A program made the translations under genes and the position numbers. 64,000 nt of DNA from contig CM074704.1 of the NCBI GenBank assembly GCA_037367355.1, positions 1,116,001-1,180,000 of the forward strand, read 5' to 3'. This DNA is from Neoscytalidium dimidiatum (taxonomy: Eukaryota > Ascomycota > Dothideomycetes > Botryosphaeriales > Botryosphaeriaceae). Below the pieces are notes generated by a model. The model was not told where the DNA came from. It was given only the letters and a program-made list of their open reading frames with translations, and did not search any database. Positions 1 to 10,449 of the stretch are shown piece after piece. Each line of letters opens with the position of its first letter. Within the stretch, counting starts at the first letter, position 1.

Positions 1-433
1 AACGCAGACAGGCTCACGGTCAAATGAGAAGTTACAGAATAGCACACTGTGGCTGATGCTAATTCTGCGTCTACAAGGGCAAGCTAATGCGTGCTTGCAA
101 GACCAATAACGAAGTCAATATGCACAAGTGAAGCATCATCGTGACGACGCGGGATCTGGGTTGCTCCCTTGGCATACTGTAACGGCGAGTGGGAGGCTTC
201 TCTGAAGAGTATAATGGTGTCTCTACGCTAGGAACAACCGCCGGAGATGCCGCCACAATCGTCTTCGCCATGATTGACGTCTGGGAGCAGAGAGGCGCAG
301 AGGTAGGAGGAAGGTTAAAGAAGAGGCCGAGGACATGGGGAGGGCAAGAGTGCATTAGGATATTAAGGCATGAAGGCATCCAGACATAGGGCATCCTCGA
401 CGATCTTGCCGAACTAATTCCGAGCCGGACGTG

Positions 434-468
434 TCGCGTCTGGGCTCGTCGCGTCACACGCGCCGCGT
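434..468. promoter_or_regulatory. Cluster of four MCB (MBF-binding) core motifs upstream of PCNA
   Basis: ACGCGN cores occur at 434-439 (reverse), 449-454 (reverse), 458-463 (forward) and 463-468 (reverse). ACGCGN is the established core of the MluI cell-cycle box bound by MBF in fungi, and PCNA genes are classic MBF targets. The motif match is seen directly; the regulatory role is inferred from density, position and gene function. The local sequence is GC-rich, so chance matches are possible. Confidence 0.6.
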
Positions 469-626
469 AAAAAGCGAGTGCAGCTCCCCTCCGGCCTGCC
501 CAGCTCCATAGCCTCACCACACGACCGTCTTGCTCCCTCCAAACCCACCAACCCCCGTCACCTGTCAAGATACACCAATTCGTGCTTCTGAGCTTTTGCA
601 TATCTATACCTTGCACCTTTCTCAAG

Positions 627-1610
627 AGTACGCCGCCGCACGCCCTGAGTGTCGCAGGGCTGTCGCTGACATCTTACAGTGCTCGAGGCGCGTCTGGAGC
701 AGGCTAACCTGCTGAAGAAGGTTTGTCGCAAAGAGTCTCTACGAAGCCTAAGCTGATCGTGCCCAAGGTTGTCGATGCGATCAAGAATTTGGTCCAAGAT
801 TGCAACTTCGACTGCAACGACTCTGGCATTGCCCTTCAGGCCATGGACAACTCCCATGTCGCCCTCGTATCGATGATGCTGAAGTCCGAGAGCTTCTCGC
901 CTTTTCGATGCGACAGGAACATTGCCCTGGGTATCAATCTGACCTCGCTCACCAAGGTCCTGCGGTGCGCGCAGAACGAGGATATTCTGACCCTCAAGGC
1001 CGAGGATGCGCCCGACGTCGTCAACTTCACCTTCGAGAGCGCCCAGAGCGACCGGATTAGCGAGTATGATATCAAACTCATGGACATCGACCAGGAGCAC
1101 CTTGGCATTCCTGAAACCGATTATGCTGCTACCATCACCATGCCCTCGACCGAATTCCAGAGGATCACCAGGGACTTGATGGCCCTCTCCGAGTCCGGTA
1201 TGACAAATTTTATTTGTGAAAATGAAGGACGGAAGCTGACGGCACGCAGTGGCCATCGATTGCACCAAGGAGGGCGTTAAGTTCTCATGCCAGGGTGACA
1301 TCGGCTCCGGCTCAGTTACCTTGCGCCAGCACACGGATGTGGAGAAGGAGGAAAACAACGTTGAGATCGACTTGTCGGAGCCCGTATCTCTTACCTTCTC
1401 CCTCAAGTACTTGTCCAACTTCACTGCCGCCACCGGTCTGTCCTCTAAGGTTAAGCTGTGCCTGTCGAACGAAGTTCCTCTGCTGGTTGAGTACTCGTTG
1501 TCAAACAACAGCTTCTTAAGGTTCTACCTTGCGCCTAAGGTGAGTTGACCTTGGCGATTGCCTGGATTGCTTCATGCTGACAGCATCTGCAGATCGGCGA
1601 CGAGGAGTAA
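627..1610 (+). CDS. POL30: Proliferating cell nuclear antigen (PCNA), DNA sliding clamp
   Basis: This is the homotrimeric ring that tethers replicative polymerases and repair factors to DNA in the nucleus. The exons are 627, 680-720, 768-1197, 1250-1539 and 1593-1610, giving 259 residues, the usual PCNA length. The protein opens [14 protein letters not shown], carries the conserved [19 protein letters not shown] segment, and runs through the interdomain linker region to LAPKIGDEE at the end. All four introns are GT-AG and 47-53 nt long. No ATG is contiguous with the conserved N-terminus. The TG of the start codon follows an acceptor at 679, and the A is best supplied at 627, just before a GTACGC donor, with a CTGAC branch-like site at 666-670. 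Exons 2-5 are near certain; the one-base first coding exon is an inference. Four ACGCGN boxes lie about 160-195 bp upstream. Confidence 0.95.
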
Positions 1611-1970
1611 TGCGGCAGCAAACGTCGACTGTCGCAAGGTTCACGAATGATAACCACAATGATATCAGCACAGTGTAGGAATATTGCAAGGGTGCACGGG
1701 TTGGGTTGTAGATCTCGCCGGGCAAAGCGGGGGCTAGACTACATGGTTTCGGAGCAAAACATGGTGGGCTCATCCTTTTCTTTCCATTCGATGAGATGCG
1801 GGTTGTTTTCGACAGTGCTTCGGCCTAATTCCAGGCCTGGGCCGGGTATCGCGGGGTAGCCCCACACGTCACTGTGCGTGTGTCGCGCAGATAAGCCACA
1901 AGAAATTCCAAACCACGTAATCCCACGTCTGCATCACTTCTGTCGTCGCGACTCTCTTGACTGTGCAACG
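1611..1970. other. Intergenic, PCNA 3' end to pyridoxal kinase start
   Basis: This stretch of about 360 bp lies between two genes on the same strand. It should hold the PCNA 3' UTR and the pyridoxal kinase promoter. I see no additional coding sequence or repeat in it. Confidence 0.6.
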
Positions 1971-3679
1971 ATGTCTCGCGAACCCTCTATACCAGAAACG
2001 CGTGTTCTTGCGATCGCTAGCCATGTAAGCAACTCGCCGGTCCTCAAGTGCAATGGCTGATCGCGTACATCGCTCCATCGCAGGTCGTGCATGGGTGAGT
2101 CAAGACGTCTGCCATACGTGCGCACTCGACCTGGTTACTGAAGCCGTACGCAACCATGCAGTTATGTAGGGAACACTATGGCAACATTCATCATGCAAGC
2201 GCTCGGCTGCGAAGTCTCGGCCATCAACACGGTGCACTACAGTCAGCCCACCCACTGCCGTTTCTGTTCTTGCGAGCATCCCGACTGACACGCACCGCGG
2301 CGCAACCATGCAGGTAACCACACGGCATATAGACAGGTCAAGGGACGAAAGACGACGGCCGATGAGATTCTTGAGTTGTACGAGGGGTTGAAACAGTCTT
2401 ACCTAAATAACTTCGACGTCCTGCTCTCTGGATACATGCCTAGCGCCGAGGCGGTACAGGCTGTCGGCAAAATCGGAAGAGATTTGAGGTTCAATGCTTC
2501 AGGAAAGCCTGGAAGTTTCTTTTGGGGTAGGTTCGGGGCAGTAATGTCTGGCTGTGATCCCGCTTACGAGGATACTATGAGTGCTGACTCATGGCAAATT
2601 GCCGTAGTCCTCGATCCGGTCATGGGTGACCAAGGTCGGTGCTATGTGCCTGAAGATGAGATTCCGCAGTATAAGGCGCTGTTGCGTGAGGCAGATCTCA
2701 TACTACCAAACCAGTTTGAGGCCGAGTATGAGGCCCCGATTTCAAGATCCGCTCGCCCCCCAAATATCCCGGTTTTATAGTCCATTGCTTCTAGCCGTTC
2801 TTGCGGAGAACTGTCCAGAAACATTTCTTGCTCGGAAGCAGAACATACGACTTACCGATTGAGCTACACTCTCAATCGTTGACCCCACTGGACTAACTTC
2901 CATCGTTGTATAGGCTCCTCTCCGAAACCAAAATCACCGACCTCACGAGCCTCGCCACCGCCATGCAGCGCCTGCACCGCACCTACCATATCCCACACAT
3001 CATCATCACCTCCCTCCGCCTTGATCCTTCTGACAATACTACCATCTTGTCCTCATCGGCCCAGAACCCTGCTCACCTCAGCGTCATTGGCTCAACCGCC
3101 CGCTCTGATCATTCTCCGCGGTTATTCCGCCTCGACGCTCCGGCCTACCCATTGTTCTTCTCGGGAACGGGAGACATGTTCGCAGCGTTGACCGTGGCCC
3201 GGCTGCGGGAGGAGTGCGACAGGGCGGGCGTGCTGGGCCAGGTCAGTTGGCGCAGCAGCGATGACGTTGCCCCAGCGCAACTGCCCTTAGCGAGGGCGGC
3301 GGAGAAAGTGCTGGAAAGCATGCATGTCGTATTAGGTAAAACGGCTGTGGCGTGTGAAGAGGAGATGCGGAAAGTCGAGGAGGAAGAATCAAGGTTGAGC
3401 GATAGTGTCGGTGCGGGCGGGGACCAAGAAGCAGAGAAGGAGAGGGAGTTCAAACGACATCTGAGGAGGATGCGTGCAAGTGAGGTTAGAGTCGTGAGAA
3501 ATGTAAGTGATTTGCTGTTGCTGGGGGATGGCGGCGGAAGGGAGAAGTTTGTGGCAAAGGAGGTGATTGTCCAAGGGATGGACACAGAGGCTGGGAAGAA
3601 AATACCGGACGAGCTGGGAGTCACGGATCTGGGCATCGGTCACAAGAGTGAGGGAGCTGTGCAGGTTGAGACGGCTTAG
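1971..3679 (+). CDS. BUD16: Pyridoxal kinase
   Basis: This ribokinase-fold enzyme phosphorylates pyridoxal, pyridoxine or pyridoxamine with ATP in vitamin B6 salvage. The exons are 1971-2024, 2084-2094, 2162-2241, 2314-2526, 2608-2725 and 2914-3679, giving 413 residues. Joined exons recreate the family N-terminus (VLAIASHVVHGYVGNTMAT), then VLDPVMGDQGRCYVP, LPNQFEAE, and the ATP/catalytic FFSGTGDMFAAL motif with GTGD. The C-terminus ASEVRVVRNVSDLL also fits fungal members. Between the GTGD motif and the C-terminus is a charged insert of roughly 90 residues rich in Glu, typical of extended fungal forms. Exon 2 is only 11 nt, and its joins restore the VVHGYVGN motif. The last intron is 188 nt, longer than the others. 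Confidence in family is high and in splice sites good. Confidence 0.93.
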
Positions 3680-3991
3680 AGACAGGAACAATGCCAGACA
3701 AGCCAATGAGGAACGGCACGGCCTCTAAAGACTGGTATGTCGGCACGAGCATGTCGGGCACACATCTGAAGAACGAGTTTGCATAGACACAAGCAGGGAC
3801 TGTAGACATAGACAGCTTGCATTTTTTTTTTTGGTTTCACCAAGTAACCATATCCGGCTCCCTGCCATCGTATTGTAATATGGTAGCTATTTCCTTGATC
3901 CCAGAAATGTAGAGCGCACCTTGCTATTGGTCTCGTGCAGCACCTAGATAAGACGTAACCATTACATCATCTGCGCGCCACGAAGAACGGA
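3680..3991. other. Convergent intergenic region (pyridoxal kinase / dUTPase 3' ends)
   Basis: This 312-bp region lies between tail-to-tail genes. It contains a T tract at about 3821-3831. It presumably holds both 3' UTRs and poly(A) signals. I see no gene here. Confidence 0.6.
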
Positions 3992-5089
3992 TTAAGCACC
4001 GTTCTTTTCAGCACCAAAGCCACCGGTACTACCAAAGCCGCCGGCGCCGCGGACCGTATCCTCCAGCTTTTCGACAACAGCAACTTCTGCCATGACAATT
4101 TTCTCGATCACGAGCTGCGCGATGCGGTCATGCTTCTTGATCTCGAAGTCGACTTCAGACAAGTTGGCAAGAATTACGCCGACTGGACCGCGGTAGTCGG
4201 CATCAATGACTCCTGCTAAGGTGTCGATGCCGTGCTTGTATGCCAAACCAGAGCGAGGAGCGACGCGGCCATCTGACGGGTAGGTAGATATGTTAGACAG
4301 CGCTTGTACGCAGTTATAAGGGGGCTCCGAGATTAGAAGTGAGGGCGAAAAGGGGAAGGGGACGAGCAATTAGGAAGGAACATGCGTGGATGAAGCGATC
4401 AAGCTAGCGCGGCCAATGAAATGACCTACATGTTCCAGCTGGCACCGAGATCTTAATATCCGTCGGGACCAGCGCACGACCACGCGCCGGGATAACCGTG
4501 TCAGCGGCACTGTAGAGATCGTGACCAGCGGCAAAGGCAGAACCCTTGGTCGGTGCTTTGGCGTTCTCTGAGAGCAGCTCAACCTGCAGAGTGGTTGACT
4601 CGGGTGCAGGAGCGGTGGAAGGTGCGGCAGTAGACATTGCGATAGGCGTGGGGGTCGCGGTGCCAGATTCGTCGCCGGTGGCAGTCGAGGCGTGGAGAGC
4701 GGTCGCGGCGTTGGTGGCGGGATCGATGTGCCTGGTGCGCTTGGGCAGCTATAGATGGTCAGAATTACGGATTCTGGACGAGGGATTTGACGCGGGAGCA
4801 TTCGCCCACGGCAGCCGATGGCGCAGCATTGGGATGGTCGACTAGCGAGTCAATGGCTGGGATCCGAGATCGCACGGAGCCGATCTCCTGCATGACGCTG
4901 GGAGAGGCTAGAATAAGATCTGAGGAACAGCTAGCACGCGGCATGAGGGCTGGCCGTGGCCATCGGCGTACACGCGCTGCTCGGGCTGCCGCGGCGGGCA
5001 CGTAGGAGTCCTACCGGCGAGGCGGGCAGAGATGGAGGGTCGTGGGTCAGGGAGGGCGTAGCGGAGGGGTCGTTGTTGGATTCAGACAT
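3992..5089 (-). CDS. DUT1: dUTP diphosphatase (dUTPase)
   Basis: The enzyme hydrolyses dUTP to dUMP and pyrophosphate, keeping uracil out of DNA and feeding dTMP synthesis. All five trimeric dUTPase motifs are present in order: [33 protein letters not shown], and the C-terminal glycine-rich [13 protein letters not shown]. The firm exons are 3992-4272 and 4430-4748; their join restores the Tyr in [11 protein letters not shown]. The 4430-4748 exon stays open 5' of the obvious Met at 4637 up to a TATAG acceptor. It then joins in phase to a small exon 5015-5089 starting at ATG 5089, giving 224 residues with an N-terminal extension containing PKRTRH. That first exon and its 266-nt intron are inferred. 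Initiation at 4637 would give a compact form of about 180 residues. MCB boxes lie upstream at 5236-5261. Confidence 0.92.
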
Positions 5090-5716
5090 ACTAGTAGTAG
5101 GTGGTGGGAGGCGCGAATGGAAGAATTGCAGTTGCAAGATGGCAGCACACCGGCGGTGGAGGGCGGGCACAGCGCGGGGCACAAGCATCTGAAATTGAGG
5201 CCCGCTGGTGCTGGTGCTGGTGGTGCTGCTGGGCGACGCGACGGCACGCGTCCGCACGCGTCAGGGCGCACAGAAGCGGAATAGCGGTGGCGGCGGATGC
5301 GATTGGCGATTTGCGGGCGGCAGGACAACGGAGGCCCAATGCGACAAGTCGACGACCAGCTTCGGGCGCTTCTCGTGCCCTGCAGCAGCGCCTTCCCGCC
5401 CGCCGCCGCGCGCTGCCCCCCCCCCTGGCACTCTTGGGTCTTTTTGCCAGGCCTGCAGCTCCGCAACAACATAAACAACTCACCCTGCACGCCCTCCACT
5501 CACACACGCGACGTTTCACTGCAGCCTTTCCTGAGCTCCATGCGCCAAAGCGACCCCATCGCTGGGAGCAACGCCCGTCCTAGACCCCGCGCAGTCAAGC
5601 CTCAGACAGTCCGCGCCCGGCCCGAGCTGGGCGCTCCTTACCTGCCTGCAGCCACCGTCCCAGCATCCCAGACCTAGAGCCGCCGGGAGCACAACACCGG
5701 GCGCACCAACGCCAGC
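5090..5716. other. Bidirectional promoter region, dUTPase / CLIP-170-like
   Basis: This GC-rich region of about 630 bp lies between divergent genes. It contains the MCB cluster and a C-run at about 5416-5425. Long overlapping open frames on both strands here have alanine/arginine/proline-biased composition and look like GC-content artefacts. Confidence 0.6.
5236..5261. promoter_or_regulatory. Three clustered MCB motifs upstream of dUTPase
   Basis: ACGCGA at 5236-5241 is followed by two perfect palindromic ACGCGT boxes at 5246-5251 and 5256-5261. A further ACGCGA lies at 5506-5511. The cluster starts about 150 bp upstream of the proposed dUTPase start at 5089, in the divergent promoter shared with the CLIP-170-like gene. 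The perfect ACGCGT sites at 10-bp spacing are seen directly. MBF control of dUTPase fits the known G1/S regulon but is inferred here. Confidence 0.65.
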
Positions 5717-8202
5717 ATGGCCTCCAATCTGCACACTCCGCGCCGCACCAACATCCGCCCGTCGCTGGCGAAGCCTGGCGTCAACACCGCCTCGACACCC
5801 CATCTCAGCGCCGCCGCACGTACCGCTCTCGATCGTAAAGCTTCTCTCAACGCCCTGACTGGCTCGTCTCCCGTCGCCCGTACTCCAAACCAGACCGACG
5901 ACATGCATCTCGGCGGTGACGGCCGCCCGCTTGCCGTCGGCGACGAGGTCGATGTGCCGGGCGGCATGTACGGTGTCGTGAAGTTCGTCGGCGGCGTAAA
6001 CGGGAAGAAGGGCACTTTCGTCGGTGTCGAGCTCGCGAGGGAATACGCAGCCCGCGGCAAGAATGACGGCGACGTGGACGGGTGAGTGTTTATATAACCT
6101 GCTCGCACTTTGAGAGCGAGGAGACATTCCACGCCAAATGCTAACGCCGCTCAAGAACGCGCTACTTCAGCACCTCTGTCCCTGGCGCGGGAATCTTTCT
6201 ACCTCTCCACCGCGCCTCCAAACGCGCCTCCATCGCCGATAGCTCTGAAAGCTTCCCTGCTACACCGAGCACCCCGGGCGGATTCGGCGCAACCTTCAAC
6301 GGCGGTGGAAACAGCTCTCCTACACCGCCCATGCCAAAGTTCTCCCAGTCGGTAGGCCCAGGAGCTCGCGCGGCTAGTCCGCAGGGCAAGAAAACGACCA
6401 AGCCCTCTCTCTCCCGGCCTGGATCTCCGGTCAAGAACAAGCCAAATCTGGCACCCACGCCTGCGAGAGTGCCTACGCCAGGAAGGAACATATCGATGCA
6501 GCAGAGCGGTTTCTCCAAGAGCGCGATTGGTGCGCCCCGTGGTGTTACTCCCAGCCCGGCACCCAACCGATTGGCAGGTTCACGAACTCCACAACCCCCA
6601 AAATCACCTTCTCGCGCTGCCTCAAGGATGGATGAGGAAATCGATACGGCTTCTATGTCTGCCAGGAGTGAGGCTGAGCGGTCCGTGTCTGTTTCCAATC
6701 GCGGTGCCGAGGAGGAGATTATGAGGTTGCAAAGAGCTCTTGCAGAACGCGACAAGCAACTGTTGGAGCAGGCACAGAGCCTTGCAGATATGGAGACCAG
6801 CCTTCAAGAGATTCAGAGCTTACTCCCCACGGATGGATCAGAAATGTCGACGAGATCATCACACGGCGGCGAGATGGATGCAGACGCCGCGCATCTTCGT
6901 GCCCTACTACGAGAAAAGAACGAAAAAATTTCGATGCTTACAGCAGAATTCGACATGCATCGTGCTGACTTCCGTAGCACCATTGACACCTTGGAACTGG
7001 CGTCATCCGAGACTGCGCGCGTGTACGAGCAACGAATTGATGACCTAATGGCCGAGATCCGCGAACTACATGAACAAACCGAGGATGTCGACAGTGTAGC
7101 CCAACAGCTTAAGCAGCTAGAAGAGCTGGTCCAGGAGCTAGAAGAAGGCCTTGAGGACGCTCGACGCGGGGAAGCCGAAGCCCGGGGAGAAGTCGAATTC
7201 CTTCGTGGAGAGGTTGAACGTGGCCGTAGTGAGCTCCGGCGAGAAAGGGAAAAGGCAGCCCAGGCTCTCAAGAACGCTCAATCTCTCGACGCTGGCGCTT
7301 CTTCACGCGAGGTTGAGCAACGAGACGATGAGATCCGTGGGCTCAAGGCCATAATCCACTCGTTAAGTGCGGGTGGTGATGTGTCTAGTCCTAAATTGGA
7401 GAACAGGGTTTCTCTCAATGCCGTCAACGAGGCTGAGTTATCCGAGCTCAGGGGTTCAGTAGAGCGGCTGGAGCGTGAAAAGGAAGAGCTTCGTGGTCTT
7501 ATTGAACGCAAGTCCTTTCGTGAAGAGGAGTTGGAGCGCGAGGTTGAGCGTCTTCGCACTGCTGCCGCACTCAACGGCGGCGAACCTGCTCGCGACAGCG
7601 TTATCAGCAATAACCATTCCACCGCTCGGGACTCCAAGAGTACTGTCGTGAGCTGGCGCGGCTACCAGAAACAACAGCAACACGAGCGGAACGGCTCGGA
7701 GGCCAAGAAGCTTGCTCCTATGGCCGAGTCAGAAGCCGACGGCCGCAGCTCAAGCGCCGGTGTCAGCGAGCTGTGGTGCGAAATCTGCGAGACAGGCGGT
7801 CACGACATTCTCAATTGCACTAATGACCTGGGCGGAGCAGCAGGTGCTGCTGCACGCCACAAGAGCAGCGTCAACGAGCACCACAACGAGCTGCATATCG
7901 CTGAGTCTGACACAGACATTGCGTCCTCCGTCGCCGACGATATCATCCAAAACATGGAGAAGATGTCCCTGCACAAATCCAATGACCACCCAGCTCCACT
8001 CTCTGCCGTTGGTAGTCCTAGTCCTGCTCCCAAAACTGCTGCTCCACCGCCCGCAGCTGCCGCTCCCAGCACTATGCCCAACCCATACGAGACTGGTCTT
8101 GTGGCGGGCAAGGGTCAAGAGGTCGATGCGGACAAATGGTGCGCGCTGTGCGAGAGGGATGGACATGACGCCACGGCTTGTCCGTTCGAGGATATGTTGT
8201 AG
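5717..8202 (+). CDS. BIK1: CLIP-170-like CAP-Gly protein (microtubule plus-end tracking)
   Basis: This is the fungal CLIP-170/Bik1/Tip1-type protein that rides microtubule plus ends and helps recruit dynein/dynactin. The exons are 5717-6081 and 6156-8202, giving 803 residues. A single CAP-Gly domain lies at about residues 76-140, with GTFVGVEL and the signature GKNDGDVDGTRYF recreated across the 74-nt intron. A Ser/Pro-rich basic linker follows. A long coiled coil rich in Glu/Arg/Leu heptads covers roughly residues 250-610. Two CCHC zinc knuckles follow, at about 657-672 (WCEICETGGHDILNC) and 782-798 (WCALCERDGHDATACPF); the second sits at the extreme C-terminus, as in CLIP proteins that bind p150/LIS1. 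One CAP-Gly is the fungal arrangement, against two in animal CLIP-170. Confidence is high. Confidence 0.92.
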
Positions 8203-8881
8203 ATGTTGAACCGATGAAGAACAAGTACCAACTGTTGATGAAGAACACTATTGATCCTACTTACTTTTCGACTCTTCAGTGGGGGATGATTTACTTTTTA
8301 TCCTTTTCGGATCAGATCGACTGTTTCGTCCCTTGTTAAGGCGCTTTAGCGATGTGCGATTGATTTCTCGATTGTTGCGTTCTTTCTTGGGGACTTGGAA
8401 GTATTCCATAAGATGGATACGGTATGGCATAATTATTACTGAAAGTAGACGTGAGGTGAGTCGGGGGCTGGAAAAGGCGATGGTTTACAATTGGTGGACG
8501 GAAAATGGTAGTCGGCAATACCGGTTGGTCTCGTACTCAGGGTTCATGGTTTACCCCTTAGTGCATGGCGCGTGTTTTAACACTTCGATGATATCCTAGA
8601 TGAATACTTCATTTCTTGCGAAGCTTTCAATGCGAGGCCAGCCGTCACTGATCCTTTGTGGGTCGACCAAGTCGAATGGAGAGGGTTGTGAATGTCTTGC
8701 CTTAACGGCAATGCCCCGCGTCACCTATTAGTGTGAAGGAATGGTGCAGGAAATTGTTGAACTAGACGCAACGACGGGAAGCAAAATGCCTTCTTCTAAC
8801 CCTACCTGTGCCACCCTGCTACCATAAGCCCACAATTTTCGCCTCTAATAGTATATCGATCACTCCAAAGTCTGAGTTAAG
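8203..8881. other. Intergenic, CLIP-170-like to IFI6-like locus
   Basis: About 680 bp lie between same-strand genes. I see only short open frames without family features; the stretch probably contains a 3' UTR and a promoter. Confidence 0.5.
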
Positions 8882-9470
8882 ATGGATAGCTCTATTCTTT
8901 TCGTAGCGTGCCTGTGCTGCTACGGCAACGAGGCCCCCACTACCACCGACGAGAGGGACAACATTACGACTGCCTTTATCGACGCCCTATTCCATGCCGA
9001 CAAGTCGGGCAAAGACCTGGAGGAAGAACTCCGAAATACCTTTGGCACGAGTGGGTGGAACTGGGAAGAGCCGCTTGCCAAAGCCACCCTGGCCAGGCTA
9101 GAGCTGGCCATCAAGATTGGCGCCAAAATGAACGCTGCAATTGCCAACGCCCTCGACAAAGCCATCAACGCTGCGGCCGGGTTCGCAAAAGATCATCCGG
9201 CCTGGTTCGCGCTCATTGCTTTGGGCGTATTGGTCGCGCTTGCACCGTGGGCGGTCGAAGCGCTATGGTTCGGTGAGTTGGGACCTACAGAAGGTACTTA
9301 CTTGCTCTATCAGAGATATGGAGTTGCTATGAGCATTTTGTGAGGCTGATGATGCTAGCATGCTACTGCGTGGCAGCGTCAATCAATTTGCCGGAGACGT
9401 GCCAAACGGTGCGCCGTGGAGCTACTTTCAGTGGCTCGGTATAATTTGGAGGCGCTACATTAAGGCTTGA
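8882..9470 (+). CDS. IFI6/IFI27-like (ISG12 family) small membrane protein, possibly frameshifted
   Basis: A first segment at 8882-9293 encodes an N-terminal region, an amphipathic helix rich in Ala (LAIKIGAKMNAAIANALDKA), then a hydrophobic stretch leading to APWAVEALWFGELGPTEG. The end of this resembles the fungal Ifi-6-16 family pattern around 'EALGFGELGP'. Family members continue with a Trp-Gln segment and a VPAGSLFSYFQ-like motif. Here GDVPNGAPWSYFQWLG is encoded at about 9393-9440 but in a different frame, ending at TGA 9468-9470. A clean 65-nt intron (9294-9358) does not restore that frame; a 40-nt intron ending at ATGAG would. So the gene either has an atypically short intron or carries a frameshift. 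Without splicing it stops at 9343 (153 residues). The family call rests on remembered motifs and is moderate. The function of fungal members is not established. Confidence 0.5.
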
Positions 9471-10449
9471 GGCTTCAATGGCTGAATTCAGAGAGCTTTG
9501 CGAGCCTTCCCGTATCGAGGATATCTCCGGTGCTGGCATAAGACCATGAAACCTTGAGCTAGGGAGAATTTTGAGGTTGTGCGATCTAGTGAATTGACGA
9601 AGATATATATGGGTGTGCGCGCCCAATTTCTTCGTGGCCGAGAGGAAGTTATCCTTGATACTTCGTGCATTTGATTTCCGCTATCTTTGAGTCTTAGACG
9701 CATAGGAAGGTAGGACTTAGCTTTCTAACTTCCGTTCTATCTGAACTTCCTGTTCAGCTATGTTGCACAACTTCTTACGTTACGAAGTGAAGCATGCTAC
9801 AAAGAACCATGCGTGAATGCTATGAAGCGTTTCAGAAAGGTCTCTTCATCTAAATTTCCGCAAACCAATATCAGGGCAAAGACCGAGGCTTGAGAGCAGC
9901 TGATATTCATCAGTGGGTTTCGCTCACCTGCCCCACTCCGACAAAACAGATGAGGAAAGGGTTGCACTGCTGTTGGCCAAAGCGGGAAAGCTTATCCGAA
10001 ATGTTTGCATGAGTGTGATCTGCGCAAGGGTGCAGGCGTCCTTAGGCAAAAAAACGAAACGTCGACATCGCCAAGTCGCCCATTGATGCATGCGTCAGGC
10101 CATGTTTCTTCGTCAGTGTAGGTCATTTGTACGAGAATAGTAACAATGACAAAGCCCACAGCGGTACCGAGCAAAGAAAACAAGCGTTCATTATTGTCTA
10201 CTGAAGCATGAATTCGACCTGTTAGGCTGGTACCGGGCGCCCCGGGCTCGCCTCAAGCAACCACAAGGCACGATAGGGCGTAGGAAATATAATTCGATAG
10301 AAGACTTTACTTGGGTTGCTACTAGGTATGCGTGTATTCGCGAACTGCCGTTACATGTCCAGCGTCGAAGGAGTATAGCCAGAAAGGTAGGCCACACGCA
10401 CCGTGAATCGGCCTGCCCTTCTACTTCTTAACAAGGCCCTTGATCAATT
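9471..10449. other. Intergenic, no gene seen
   Basis: About 980 bp with only short, unconvincing open frames on either strand. No repeat or RNA gene was recognised. Confidence 0.5.

Noticed and set aside
558..1508. Long open frame antisense to PCNA (316 codons).
   Set aside because: It is the reverse shadow of the conserved PCNA exons and runs across their introns; its composition shows no domain.
2855..2875. tRNA D-arm-like sequence on the minus strand inside the last pyridoxal kinase intron (reverse complement reads TGTAGCTCAATCGGTAAG).
   Set aside because: No matching T-arm (GGTTCGANTCC-like), no pairing acceptor stem and no credible anticodon arm could be found nearby. At best it is a decayed fragment; a chance match is as likely.
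5101..5583. Overlapping Ala/Arg-rich open frames in several frames between dUTPase and the CLIP-170-like gene.
   Set aside because: A high-GC divergent promoter gives stop-free frames on both strands. Only the short 5015-5089 segment has supporting splice phase.
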